From Streptomyces sp. AC550_RSS872 (GTDB lineage Bacteria > Actinomycetota > Actinomycetes > Streptomycetales > Streptomycetaceae): a stretch of DNA of 64,000 nucleotides. The stretch spans positions 16,147-80,146 of the forward strand of contig NZ_JAGMUL010000013.1 in assembly GCF_019049285.1 (NCBI RefSeq). Direction: 5' to 3'. How positions within the stretch are numbered: position 1 is the stretch's first letter; each line of letters starts with the position of its first letter. Shown here in pieces: positions 17,509-25,086 of the stretch. A model generated the notes under the pieces. It ran no database searches and had not been told where the DNA came from. It worked only from the letters and a program-made list of their open reading frames with translations. The translations under genes and the position numbers were made by a program.

Positions 17509-18171
17509 ATGCCCTCCGCCCCGCCCGCGCCCCTCAAGCAGCCACCCGCCGCCGACCGCGTCTACACCCACGTCAAGCAGGGCGTCCTGGACCGCCGTTA
17601 CGAGGGCGGGACGCTCCTCACCGAGGGCGAACTCGCCGAGGCCGTCGGCGTCTCGCGCACCCCGGTACGGGAGGCGCTGCTGCGGCTGGAGGCCGAGGGG
17701 CTGATCAAGCTCTACCCGAAGAAGGGCGCCCTGGTCCTGCCGGTCTCCGCACAGGAGATCAAGGACGTCGTGGAGACCCGGATGCTCGTCGAGGAGCACG
17801 CGGCGCGCAAGGCCGTCCCCGCGCCCCCCGGGCTCATCGAGCGCCTGGAGGAGCTGCTCGCGCAGCAGAAGGCACAGGCCGCCGCCGGCGATCTCGCCGG
17901 AGCCGCCGTCACCGACCGCTGCTTCCACGCCGAGATCGTCCGCAGCGGCGGCAACGAGATCCTGTCCCGGCTGTACGACCAACTGCGTGACCGGCAACTG
18001 CGCATGGGCGTCGCCGTCCTGCACTCCCACCCCGACCGGATCGCCAAGACCCTGGTCGAGCACGAGGAGATCCTTCAGGCCCTGCGCTCCGGGGACGCCG
18101 AAGCGGCCGTCGGGCTGGTTCACCGGCACATCGGCTGGTTCTCGCACCTCGCGCGCGGTGAAGAGCGATGA
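17509..18171 (+). CDS. GntR/FadR-family transcriptional regulator
   Basis: 220 aa. An N-terminal winged helix (about 12-75: ADRVYTHVKQGVLDRRYEGG, LTEGELAEAVGVSRTPVREAL) is followed by an all-helical FCD ligand-binding domain with metal-type His positions (CFHAEIVRSGGNEIL, HEEILQALRSGD, HRHIGWF). The start is placed at ATG 17509. TATCTA about 10 nt upstream could be a -10 box, which would give a nearly leaderless transcript. Its stop overlaps the MFS gene (ATGA), so it most likely controls that transporter and itself. Confidence 0.92.
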   Translation: MPSAPPAPLKQPPAADRVYTHVKQGVLDRRYEGGTLLTEGELAEAVGVSRTPVREALLRLEAEGLIKLYPKKGALVLPVSAQEIKDVVETRMLVEEHAARKAVPAPPGLIERLEELLAQQKAQAAAGDLAGAAVTDRCFHAEIVRSGGNEILSRLYDQLRDRQLRMGVAVLHSHPDRIAKTLVEHEEILQALRSGDAEAAVGLVHRHIGWFSHLARGEER

Positions 18172-19463
18172 GGGCCACCGCACTGCCCGGCGACCCTCCC
18201 GGCGGCCGCCGCGCCGTCGCCGTGTGGGGCATCGGCGTCTCGGTCTACTTCGTCGCCGTCATCTTCCGTACGTCCCTCGGAGTAGCCGGCCTCGACGCCG
18301 CGGACCGCTTCGACGTGGGCGCCTCGGCCCTGTCGACGTTCTCGATCCTCCAACTGCTCGTCTACGCGGGCATGCAGATACCCGTCGGCCTGCTGGTCGA
18401 CCGGCTCGGCACCAAGAAGGTGCTGGGCCTCGGCGTGGTGCTGTTCACAGCGGGCCAACTCGGCTTCGCCTTCTCACCGTCGTACGGCATGGCCCTCGCC
18501 TCGCGCGCCCTGCTGGGCTGTGGCGACGCGATGACGTTCATCAGCGTTCTGCGGCTGGGCAGCCGCTGGTTCCCGGCCCGCCGCGGCCCGCTGATCGCAC
18601 AGCTCGCGGGCCTCGCGGGCATGGCCGGCAACCTCGTCTCCACGCTGGTGCTGGCACGGCTGCTGCACGGGGTGGGCTGGACGGCCGCGTTCGCCGGCAG
18701 CGCGGGCGCGGGCGCCGTGGTGTTCGTGTTGCTGCTGCTGTTCCTGAAGGACCACCCCGAGGGGCACGAGCCCGAGCCGCTTCCGCACCAGGGCGCGGCA
18801 TACGTACGACGTCAGATCGCCGCCTCCTGGCGGGAGCCGGGCACGCGGCTGGGGCTGTGGGTCCACTTCACGACGCAGTTCCCGGCGATGGTGTTCCTGC
18901 TGCTGTGGGGGATGCCGTTCCTGGTGGAGGCGCAGGGGCTGTCCCGGGCGACCGCCGGTGAACTGCTCACCCTCGTCGTCCTGTCGAACATGGTCTTCGG
19001 CCTGGTCTACGGCCAGGTCGTCGCCCGGCACCACGAGGCGCGGCTGCCGCTGGCCCTCGGCACGGTCGGCGCGACCGCGGTGCTCTGGGCGACGACGCTG
19101 GCCTGGCCCGGTGAGACGGCGCCGATGTGGCTGCTCATCGTGCTGTGCACGGTGCTCGGGGCATGCGGACCGGCCTCGATGCTCGGCTTCGACTTCGCCC
19201 GGCCGGCGAACCCGCCGGAACGGCAGGGCACGGCGTCCGGCATCACCAACATGGGCGGCTTCGTGGCCTCGATGACGACGCTGTTCGCGATCGGAGTGCT
19301 GCTGGACGCGACCGGGGACGACTACGCCGTCGCCTTCTCGGTGGTGTTCGTCCTCCAGGCACTGGGCGTGAGCCAGATCCTGCGGCTGCGGAAGCGGGCG
19401 GCGCGCAGGGAGCGGGAACGGCTGGTCGCCAGCAGGGTGGAGACGGTGCACGTTCCCGCCTGA
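18168..19463 (+). CDS. MFS transporter
   Basis: 431 aa with about 12 TM helices, in two halves separated by a cytoplasmic loop near residues 195-220. Family signs are YFVAVIFRTSLGVAGLDA at TM1 and the cytoplasmic loop DRLGTKKVLGLG between TM2 and TM3 (motif A, GxLaDrlGxkrvl). It is translationally coupled to the GntR regulator. The substrate is unknown; the FCD-type partner suggests a carboxylate or other small acid (inference). Confidence 0.9.
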   Translation: MRATALPGDPPGGRRAVAVWGIGVSVYFVAVIFRTSLGVAGLDAADRFDVGASALSTFSILQLLVYAGMQIPVGLLVDRLGTKKVLGLGVVLFTAGQLGFAFSPSYGMALASRALLGCGDAMTFISVLRLGSRWFPARRGPLIAQLAGLAGMAGNLVSTLVLARLLHGVGWTAAFAGSAGAGAVVFVLLLLFLKDHPEGHEPEPLPHQGAAYVRRQIAASWREPGTRLGLWVHFTTQFPAMVFLLLWGMPFLVEAQGLSRATAGELLTLVVLSNMVFGLVYGQVVARHHEARLPLALGTVGATAVLWATTLAWPGETAPMWLLIVLCTVLGACGPASMLGFDFARPANPPERQGTASGITNMGGFVASMTTLFAIGVLLDATGDDYAVAFSVVFVLQALGVSQILRLRKRAARRERERLVASRVETVHVPA

Positions 19464-19483
19464 TCCGGCGGCGGCTTCCGGTA

Positions 19484-20275
19484 CTACAGGGCCGGGACGA
19501 GTGTGAGGTACGCCAGTCCCAGCACCCCGCGGTAGCTCATCCACTGGGCGCGGTGGCGGTCGAGGCGGTCGCGGGTCTCGGCGGCGAGGGGATGGCCGGG
19601 GTTCTGGGCCAGCCACACCTCGACGTCCGCCTGGTACGCCGACTCGAACTCCTCCCACTCGTCGAGGTTCGCGGTCTCCGTCCACTCCGGGCGGAAGCCC
19701 GCGGCGACGGCGAGGTCGAGAAGGGTGGCGAGGTCGTGGTGGTCGGTCGCGGCTGCTCCCGGCCACATGCCCTCGAGTTCGGCGGGGGTCGGGATGCGTT
19801 GCCAGAAGCCCTCGCCGAGCAGGACACGGCCGTTGTCGGTCACCAGGCGGCGTAGTTCGCTCAGGGCTTCGGGGGTGTGGCCGGGTGGTTCGGCCGTGGT
19901 CAGGGCCTGGCTCGCTCCGGTGCACAGCACCAGGTCGGCGGGGCCGCGGGTGGTTTTCGTCGCCGATTCCTCGACGAACTCGGCCCTTTCCTGGAGCCCT
20001 CTGTCCGCTGCGTTGCGGCGGGCGCGGGCGACGTCGTCGGCGTTTATGTCGATGCCGGTCCCTGTCGCGTTCGGAGTGGCGGCCAGGACGCGCAGCATCA
20101 ACTCGCCCCAGCCGCATCCGATGTCGAGGACGGTTGCGGGGGTCGTGCGGGTGAGGCGCTGGACGAGAGCGTCCGCGCGGGTCTCCGACAAGGGGCTGTG
20201 GAAGGCCAGGCGGGTCAGGCGCGGGGGCCCGGCGGCGGCGTCCGGGGTGGTGGTTGCCATGTCGGTGGTGGTCAT
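19484..20275 (-). CDS. Class I SAM-dependent methyltransferase
   Basis: 263 aa. Rossmann-type fold with motif I VLDIGCGWGELMLR, motif II GTGIDINADDVARAR and post-I region ADLVLCTGASQAL. The ATG at 20275 is chosen as the first start after the divergent promoter gap; a second ATG lies five codons later (MATTTPD). The substrate is unknown. Convergent with the MFS gene and divergent from dacB. Confidence 0.9.
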   Translation of the reverse strand: MTTTDMATTTPDAAAGPPRLTRLAFHSPLSETRADALVQRLTRTTPATVLDIGCGWGELMLRVLAATPNATGTGIDINADDVARARRNAADRGLQERAEFVEESATKTTRGPADLVLCTGASQALTTAEPPGHTPEALSELRRLVTDNGRVLLGEGFWQRIPTPAELEGMWPGAAATDHHDLATLLDLAVAAGFRPEWTETANLDEWEEFESAYQADVEVWLAQNPGHPLAAETRDRLDRHRAQWMSYRGVLGLAYLTLVPAL

Positions 20276-20541
20276 GGTGGGCACGTTAGCCACCCGGTGC
20301 CGGTGCCGTGCATTGATTTTCAGCACCGGTGGCGCCGATGGCCGATCCATTGATTTCGCTGATGAGAACCACGTGCCAAACAATTCCCCAGGTGTGAGCC
20401 TCGTCCGTGGCGTCGGTCGACCTCGTGGCCGCGGGGTGCCGATGCCCATCGCGCGCGTGTCCCGGATCGAGGGCATCCACCCCCCGTCGACCGCGCTGCA
20501 CAGCCGGCTTCCTGCACACCGAAGCACCTGGAGAACCACGT

Positions 20542-21945
20542 ATGTCCCACGCAGACGTCAGAGAGCTCCCCGAACAGGAGGCGCCTCGTCGGACCCCGCA
20601 GGCGGCGAATGCTTTCGTTCCCGGCGGCCGACGCCGCCACCGCAAGCCCAAGCAGCTCGGCACGGGCACCCGCCGGGCCCTCGTGCTCGCCATGACCGTG
20701 CCCGTCGCCTCGGCGACACTCGCCGCTCCCGCGGCCTTCGCCGCCGGCAAGAACACCGCCGCGTCGGCCGCGGACCAGACCGGCGGCCTCGACGCCGCCG
20801 AGCAGAAGATGGTCGCGAACCTCGACACCCGCGTCGCCGACCAGCGGCTCGGCGACAATGTCAGCGGTGTGGTGCTCGACGCGGGCACGGACACCACCCT
20901 GTGGGACCACAACGCCTCCACCGCGCTGATGCCGGCGTCCAACACCAAGCTCGCCACCGCGACCGCCGCCCTGACCGTGCTCGGCCCCAATCACCGGTTC
21001 ACCACGAACGTTGTCTACGGCAACGGCACCCTCACGCTCGTCGGCGGCGGCGACCGTACGCTGACCAGCGACGACCTCGCCGACATGGCGAAGAGCGCGG
21101 TCGCCGGGCTGAAGGCCGCGGGCCTGACCACCGTGAAGGTCGCCGTGGACGACAGCCTCTTCCCCGAACCGACTCTGGCCAAGGGCTGGAATGCCGGCTA
21201 CTACCCCGACTCCGTCGCCCCGGTGCGCGCCCTCGTCGTCGACGGACACGGCGTCCAGGACACCTCCATCGACGCCGGGCAGGTCTTCGCCAAGAAGCTC
21301 GCCGCGAGCGGGGTCACCGTCGACGGCGACGTCACCCGCGCCAAGGCGAGCCGTACCGACGTACCGGTGGCACGCCACACCTCGGCGAAGCTGTCGGAGA
21401 TCGTGCACACGATGCTCAAGACCAGCAGCAACAACATCGCCGAGACCCTGCTGCGGATGACCGCCCTGGGCGCGGGACGCCCGGCCACCTTCGAGGGCGG
21501 CACGCAGGTCGTACGCGAGGTGCTGAGCCGGCGGTACGGCGTCTCGCTCGACAACTTCGAGATGTACGACGGCAGCGGCCTGTCCCGGGCCACCCGCATC
21601 CCCGCCGCCACGCTCGCGCAGATCCTCGAGCTGCTGACGCAGCCCCGTAACCTCCACACCCTCGGCTCCATCCTCAACGGCCTGCCCGTCTCCGGCGAGG
21701 CCGGCGGCACCCTCGGCCCCGAGTTCGGCCGCTTCGACGACGCGAACTCCAAGTGCGCCGTCGGCAAGGTCCGTGCGAAGACCGGCACCCTCACCGGCGC
21801 GGTCGCTCTCAGCGGCCTGACGCAGAGCGAGGACGGCCAGTGGAGGGTGTTCTCCTTCGTCGAGAACGGCTCCACGGCGAACCCGACCGACACCAAGGAC
21901 GCCCTGGACGGCCTGGCGGCGACGGTGAACGGCTGCTGGGCCTAG
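20542..21945 (+). CDS. dacB: D-alanyl-D-alanine carboxypeptidase/endopeptidase, PBP4 (S13) type
   Basis: 467 aa. An N-terminal basic cytoplasmic stretch, a TM/signal helix (about 44-68), then a PBP4-type catalytic domain with SNTK (133-136, nucleophile S133), SNN (296-298) and KTGT (413-416). The region between motifs 1 and 2 is long (about 160 residues), as in S13 enzymes with an inserted domain. It cleaves terminal D-Ala and D-Ala-mDAP/LL-DAP crosslinks. ATG 20542 follows GGAGAA. A 15-bp hairpin terminator lies 44 bp after the stop. Confidence 0.93.
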   Translation: MSHADVRELPEQEAPRRTPQAANAFVPGGRRRHRKPKQLGTGTRRALVLAMTVPVASATLAAPAAFAAGKNTAASAADQTGGLDAAEQKMVANLDTRVADQRLGDNVSGVVLDAGTDTTLWDHNASTALMPASNTKLATATAALTVLGPNHRFTTNVVYGNGTLTLVGGGDRTLTSDDLADMAKSAVAGLKAAGLTTVKVAVDDSLFPEPTLAKGWNAGYYPDSVAPVRALVVDGHGVQDTSIDAGQVFAKKLAASGVTVDGDVTRAKASRTDVPVARHTSAKLSEIVHTMLKTSSNNIAETLLRMTALGAGRPATFEGGTQVVREVLSRRYGVSLDNFEMYDGSGLSRATRIPAATLAQILELLTQPRNLHTLGSILNGLPVSGEAGGTLGPEFGRFDDANSKCAVGKVRAKTGTLTGAVALSGLTQSEDGQWRVFSFVENGSTANPTDTKDALDGLAATVNGCWA

Positions 21946-21989
21946 TTACCAGGACGACGCATCGGTGCGTACGTGATGGCGCACACCAC

Positions 21990-22023
21990 AAGGGGCCGGC
22001 CGCTCCCCAGCGGCCGGCCCCTT
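21990..22023. terminator. Hairpin terminator after dacB
   Basis: Perfect 15-bp stem AAGGGGCCGGCCGCT / AGCGGCCGGCCCCTT around loop CCCC, between convergent dacB and the gene at 22069. A-rich upstream and TT-ended downstream, so it can act both ways. Confidence 0.9.
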
Positions 22024-22068
22024 CGTCGTACGGTGTGCGGCCGCCCCTCGGCCCGCGGCTCGCGCTGC

Positions 22069-22893
22069 TTACGGCGTAACCGGGAAGTTCCGCAGGATCG
22101 CCGCTGTCAGGTCTGGATCCCCTTCCGCCTTCACCCGGTCCGCCACCGCCTCCGGTGTGACGCGGCCGCAGGCCAGGCGGACGTAGGTCTCCCAGTCGAG
22201 GGTGAGGGTGGCGGCGGGGCCGAGGGCGGGGGCCGTTTCGAGGGTGCCGCGGCCCTGGATGTCGACGCGGATCGTGCGGAGGAACTCGATCGGGCCGTGG
22301 ACGTCGAGGACGATCGCCGAGCTGCGGGGGGCGGCGGCCTGGGTGGCGACGATCTCGGGGAGCTTGGCGAGCAGGACGTCGCGGGCCACGTGCGCGCCGG
22401 GGGAGTCGAGGTTGCCGGGGCGGCCGAGGGCGGTGCGAAGGTCCTGTTCGTGGGCCCAGACGTCGAACGCGTGGCCCCGCATGGACTCTTCGAGGGTGAG
22501 CTCCGCGCCCAGCGGGCCGCGCACCTTCGTGCCGGGGTCACGGGACTCGTTGCGCAGCTGCCGGTTGCGGCGGATGATCGTGTACTCAAGCTCGGACGTC
22601 ATCTCCGGCGCCGTGTGATGGCGGCGGACGTCGACCTGCATCTCCATGTAGCGCTGGTGGTCGTTGGTGACGTGGAACAGGTCGCGCGGAAGGGTGTGGA
22701 TGGGGCGCGGGTCGCCGAGCATCTCGCAGTCCAGGCCGATGACGTGCGACACGATGTCGCGGACCGACCAGCCCGGGCACGGGGTGCGCCGGTTCCACTC
22801 GCCCTCCACCAGCGGTGTCACCAGCTCGGATATCGCTTCGATGGAGTGGGTCCAGGCGTCGGCGTAGGGCTGGAGGGTGGGATGCAGACTCAC
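22069..22893 (-). CDS. Mycothiol-dependent maleylpyruvate isomerase-family protein
   Basis: 274 aa DinB-like four-helix bundle. WSVRDIVSHVIGLD carries the first metal His, and MRGHAFDVWAHEQDLRTALG the second His cluster and Glu/Asp, matching the actinomycete MDMPI N-terminal domain; a C-terminal SCP2-like half follows (ALGPAATLTLDWETYVRLACGR). The family uses mycothiol as cofactor for isomerase or S-transferase chemistry; the exact substrate is not known. Confidence 0.88.
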   Translation of the reverse strand: MSLHPTLQPYADAWTHSIEAISELVTPLVEGEWNRRTPCPGWSVRDIVSHVIGLDCEMLGDPRPIHTLPRDLFHVTNDHQRYMEMQVDVRRHHTAPEMTSELEYTIIRRNRQLRNESRDPGTKVRGPLGAELTLEESMRGHAFDVWAHEQDLRTALGRPGNLDSPGAHVARDVLLAKLPEIVATQAAAPRSSAIVLDVHGPIEFLRTIRVDIQGRGTLETAPALGPAATLTLDWETYVRLACGRVTPEAVADRVKAEGDPDLTAAILRNFPVTP

Positions 22894-23075
22894 GGAACGG
22901 GACCCCTCGGCGGTCGGTACACGGGCAGGTGGTGGCGGCGTTGCCAGCGGGAGGCGGCGGCTGTCGGCGGGTGTCTTGAAACGCTAAGTTACGCTGCTGT
23001 GAGGCACCCCGGCAGTGCTTTCGTGTGACGATCGTAGGCCCGTATGTACGGTTCGAATGCCAGGACGGTGGTAGT

Positions 23076-23873
23076 GTGCGCGCCTCTTTGCTCCAGATTG
23101 CCGTAGACGAGGGCGAATCGGTCGAATCGCGTCGGAGGCGGATTGCCTCGCTGGTACGGGATCAGGCGGGGGCCGCCGATCTGGTCGTGCTGCCGGAGCT
23201 GTGGACCACCGGGGCGTTCGCGTACGAGGCGTTCGGGCGCGAGGCCGAGCCGCTGGAAGGGCCGACGTACGAGGCGATGGCGAAGGCCGCGAGTGACGCG
23301 GGCGTGTGGCTGCACGCGGGCTCGATTCCGGAACGGGACCCTGAGGGGCCGCTGTACAACACGTCTCTCGTCTTCTCTCCTTCCGGCGACCTGGTGGCCG
23401 CGTATCGCAAGATCCACCGCTTCGGATTCGACAAGGGCGAGGCCGTGCTGATGGGCGCGGGCGAGGAGCTGGTGACGGTCCGTCTGCCCGGGACCACCCT
23501 GGGCGTAGCCACCTGTTACGACCTCCGTTTCCCCGAACTCTTCCGTGGCCTCGTCGACGCAGGCGCCGAGACCCTGGTCATTTCGGCGGGCTGGCCGGAG
23601 CGCCGCCGGGCGCACTGGACGCTGCTGGCTCAGGCGCGGGCGGTGGAGAACCAGGCGTTCGTGCTCGCCTGTGGAACGGCCGGTACACACTCCGGAGTTC
23701 CGCAGGCCGGTCACTCGATCGTGGTCGATCCGTGGGGCGACGTGCTGGCGCAGGCCGACGCGGAGGAGCAGGTGCTCACCGTGGAGTTCGACCCGGGGAA
23801 GGTCACGGTGACGCGGGATCAGTTCCCGGCGCTCAAGGACCGCATGCTGGGGCTGGCGGCACCGCGCCGCTGA
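23076..23873 (+). CDS. Carbon-nitrogen hydrolase (nitrilase/omega-amidase superfamily)
   Basis: 265 aa with a complete Glu-Lys-Cys triad: E41 (VVLPELW), K112 (AYRKIHRFG) and C147 (GVATCYDLRFPE). The shape is that of branch-10-like omega-amidases that hydrolyse 2-oxoglutaramate or similar amides. GTG 23076, preceded by GGTGG, gives the usual short N-terminus (RASLLQIAV); the frame is open to 23025. It is divergent from the MDMPI-family gene. Confidence 0.93.
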   Translation: MRASLLQIAVDEGESVESRRRRIASLVRDQAGAADLVVLPELWTTGAFAYEAFGREAEPLEGPTYEAMAKAASDAGVWLHAGSIPERDPEGPLYNTSLVFSPSGDLVAAYRKIHRFGFDKGEAVLMGAGEELVTVRLPGTTLGVATCYDLRFPELFRGLVDAGAETLVISAGWPERRRAHWTLLAQARAVENQAFVLACGTAGTHSGVPQAGHSIVVDPWGDVLAQADAEEQVLTVEFDPGKVTVTRDQFPALKDRMLGLAAPRR

Positions 23874-23886
23874 GCTCGCAGGGCCC

Positions 23887-24384
23887 TCAGCCGTCCCCCC
23901 GCTCCTTCTCCGCGAGGTGGATCACACACACCGCCACCGCGATCAGCAGCGCCGGATCCGCGTCGTCCCGCACGACGTCCACGCCATAGGTGTCCCGGAC
24001 GTGCAGCCATCGCCGGGAGACGACGGCCAGCAGTTCGCCGTCGTACTCGACGGCGAACTCCCGGTCGAGGATCTTGCCGCTGACGTCGAGTTCCGTGCTG
24101 CCGTCGGCCAGGGCCACGCGGTAGTGGTTGCGCAGCAGGGACAGCCGTTTGCGGCGGACGGTCGCGAGCGGCCCGCCGTCCCGCTCGATCACCATCGTGT
24201 CGCGCAGGGCGAACATCTTCTGGTGGATGTCGATGAGGACGCGCCCCTGGGTGTCCTTCAGCTCGAAGGTGTCCCGCAGCCGCATCGCCTTGCCGTCGAC
24301 GAGGAACACCTTGTTGCCCCGGTCGTCCTCGATCCAGTAGTCGTCACCGAAGCCGAGAAGCCGGTCGCGTACGAGAAATCTCAT
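23887..24384 (-). CDS. LURP-one-related / YxjI-family protein
   Basis: 165 aa. Starts MRFLVRDRLLGFGDDYWIED and continues with repeated short beta-strand units (LRDTFELKDTQGRVLIDI, MFALRDTMVIERDG, ISGK-like VSGKILDREF), typical of the LURP-one/scramblase-like beta-barrel. The molecular role is unknown. Its ATG overlaps the TGA of the AraC fragment (ATGA), so the two were once translationally coupled. With the upstream gene truncated, the source of its promoter is unclear. Confidence 0.88.
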   Translation of the reverse strand: MRFLVRDRLLGFGDDYWIEDDRGNKVFLVDGKAMRLRDTFELKDTQGRVLIDIHQKMFALRDTMVIERDGGPLATVRRKRLSLLRNHYRVALADGSTELDVSGKILDREFAVEYDGELLAVVSRRWLHVRDTYGVDVVRDDADPALLIAVAVCVIHLAEKERGDG

Positions 24385-24863
24385 GACACGAGGCGTTCCC
24401 CGCCGCCCGCTCCGAAACGCCGCCTGTAGGCCGACGGACTGAGCCCCGTCTCGCGCCGCACGCGCGCGCGGAGGTTCGCCGCGGTGCCCAGTCCGCTTCT
24501 GGCCGCGACCACGTCCAGCCGTTCCTCCCCGCGCTCGATCAGCCGGTACGCCGGCGCGACCCGCTCCCCCGTCAGCCACGCAGGCGGCGTCGCCCCCAGC
24601 TGCGCCCGGAAGCGGCGGTGCAGAGTGGCCGGCGACACCGCCGCCCGCGCCGCCAGGTCCGCCACCGTCAGCGGCTCCCCCAGTCGTTCCTGCGCCCAGG
24701 TCGGCAGCGGTGCCGGCGACTCGTCCGGTACGTCCGGCACCGGCCGCTCCACGAACTGCCTCTGCCCGCCGTCCCGGTGCGCGGCGAACACCAGCCGCCG
24801 GGAGACCGCGTTGGCGACCTCGGCGCCATGGTCCCTCCGTACGACGTGCAGGCACAGGTCGAG
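24381..24863 (-). pseudogene. AraC-family regulator, 3' fragment (N-terminal half deleted)
   Basis: The readable part, from about LDLCLHVVRRDHGAEVANAV to the stop, matches the C-terminal third of GlxA/FtrA-like regulators: the end of the DJ-1/PfpI-like ligand domain and the full AraC DNA-binding domain (two HTHs: LTVADLAARAAVSPATLHRR; GLGTAANLRARVRRETGLSP). The start and nearly all of the roughly 180-residue ligand domain are missing. Upstream the frame runs into antisense of a cupin fragment. The open frame continues to 25013, so a chimeric protein could in principle be made, but it would lack the sensor. Confidence 0.8.
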
Positions 24864-25046
24864 CGCACGGTCGTCCTCCCCGAGGGCTCCGTCTTCACGG
24901 TCCCCCGCGGCACCGAACACAAGCCGTACGCCTCCGTCCCCGCCGCCATCCTCGTCTTCGAACCCACCGGCACCCTGACCGTCGGCGACCGCCACGACGA
25001 GGTACCGGCCCATGTGGACGCGACCACCGGACGCGCCCTGACCTGA
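24864..25046 (+). pseudogene. Cupin-domain protein, 3' fragment
   Basis: From about 24868 the plus strand encodes RTVVLPEGSVFTVPRGTEHK, the conserved second cupin motif (PxGxxxxP then H), continuing through VFEPTGTLTVGDRHD to a stop. The N-terminal half with the HxH...E metal motif is absent. This fragment butts directly onto the truncated, oppositely oriented AraC fragment. Both genes therefore lost their 5' halves, consistent with one deletion between divergent genes. Confidence 0.75.
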
Positions 25047-25086
25047 CTGTCAGTGCACGGCGGACGCCCGACAGCGGGATTCGGGC

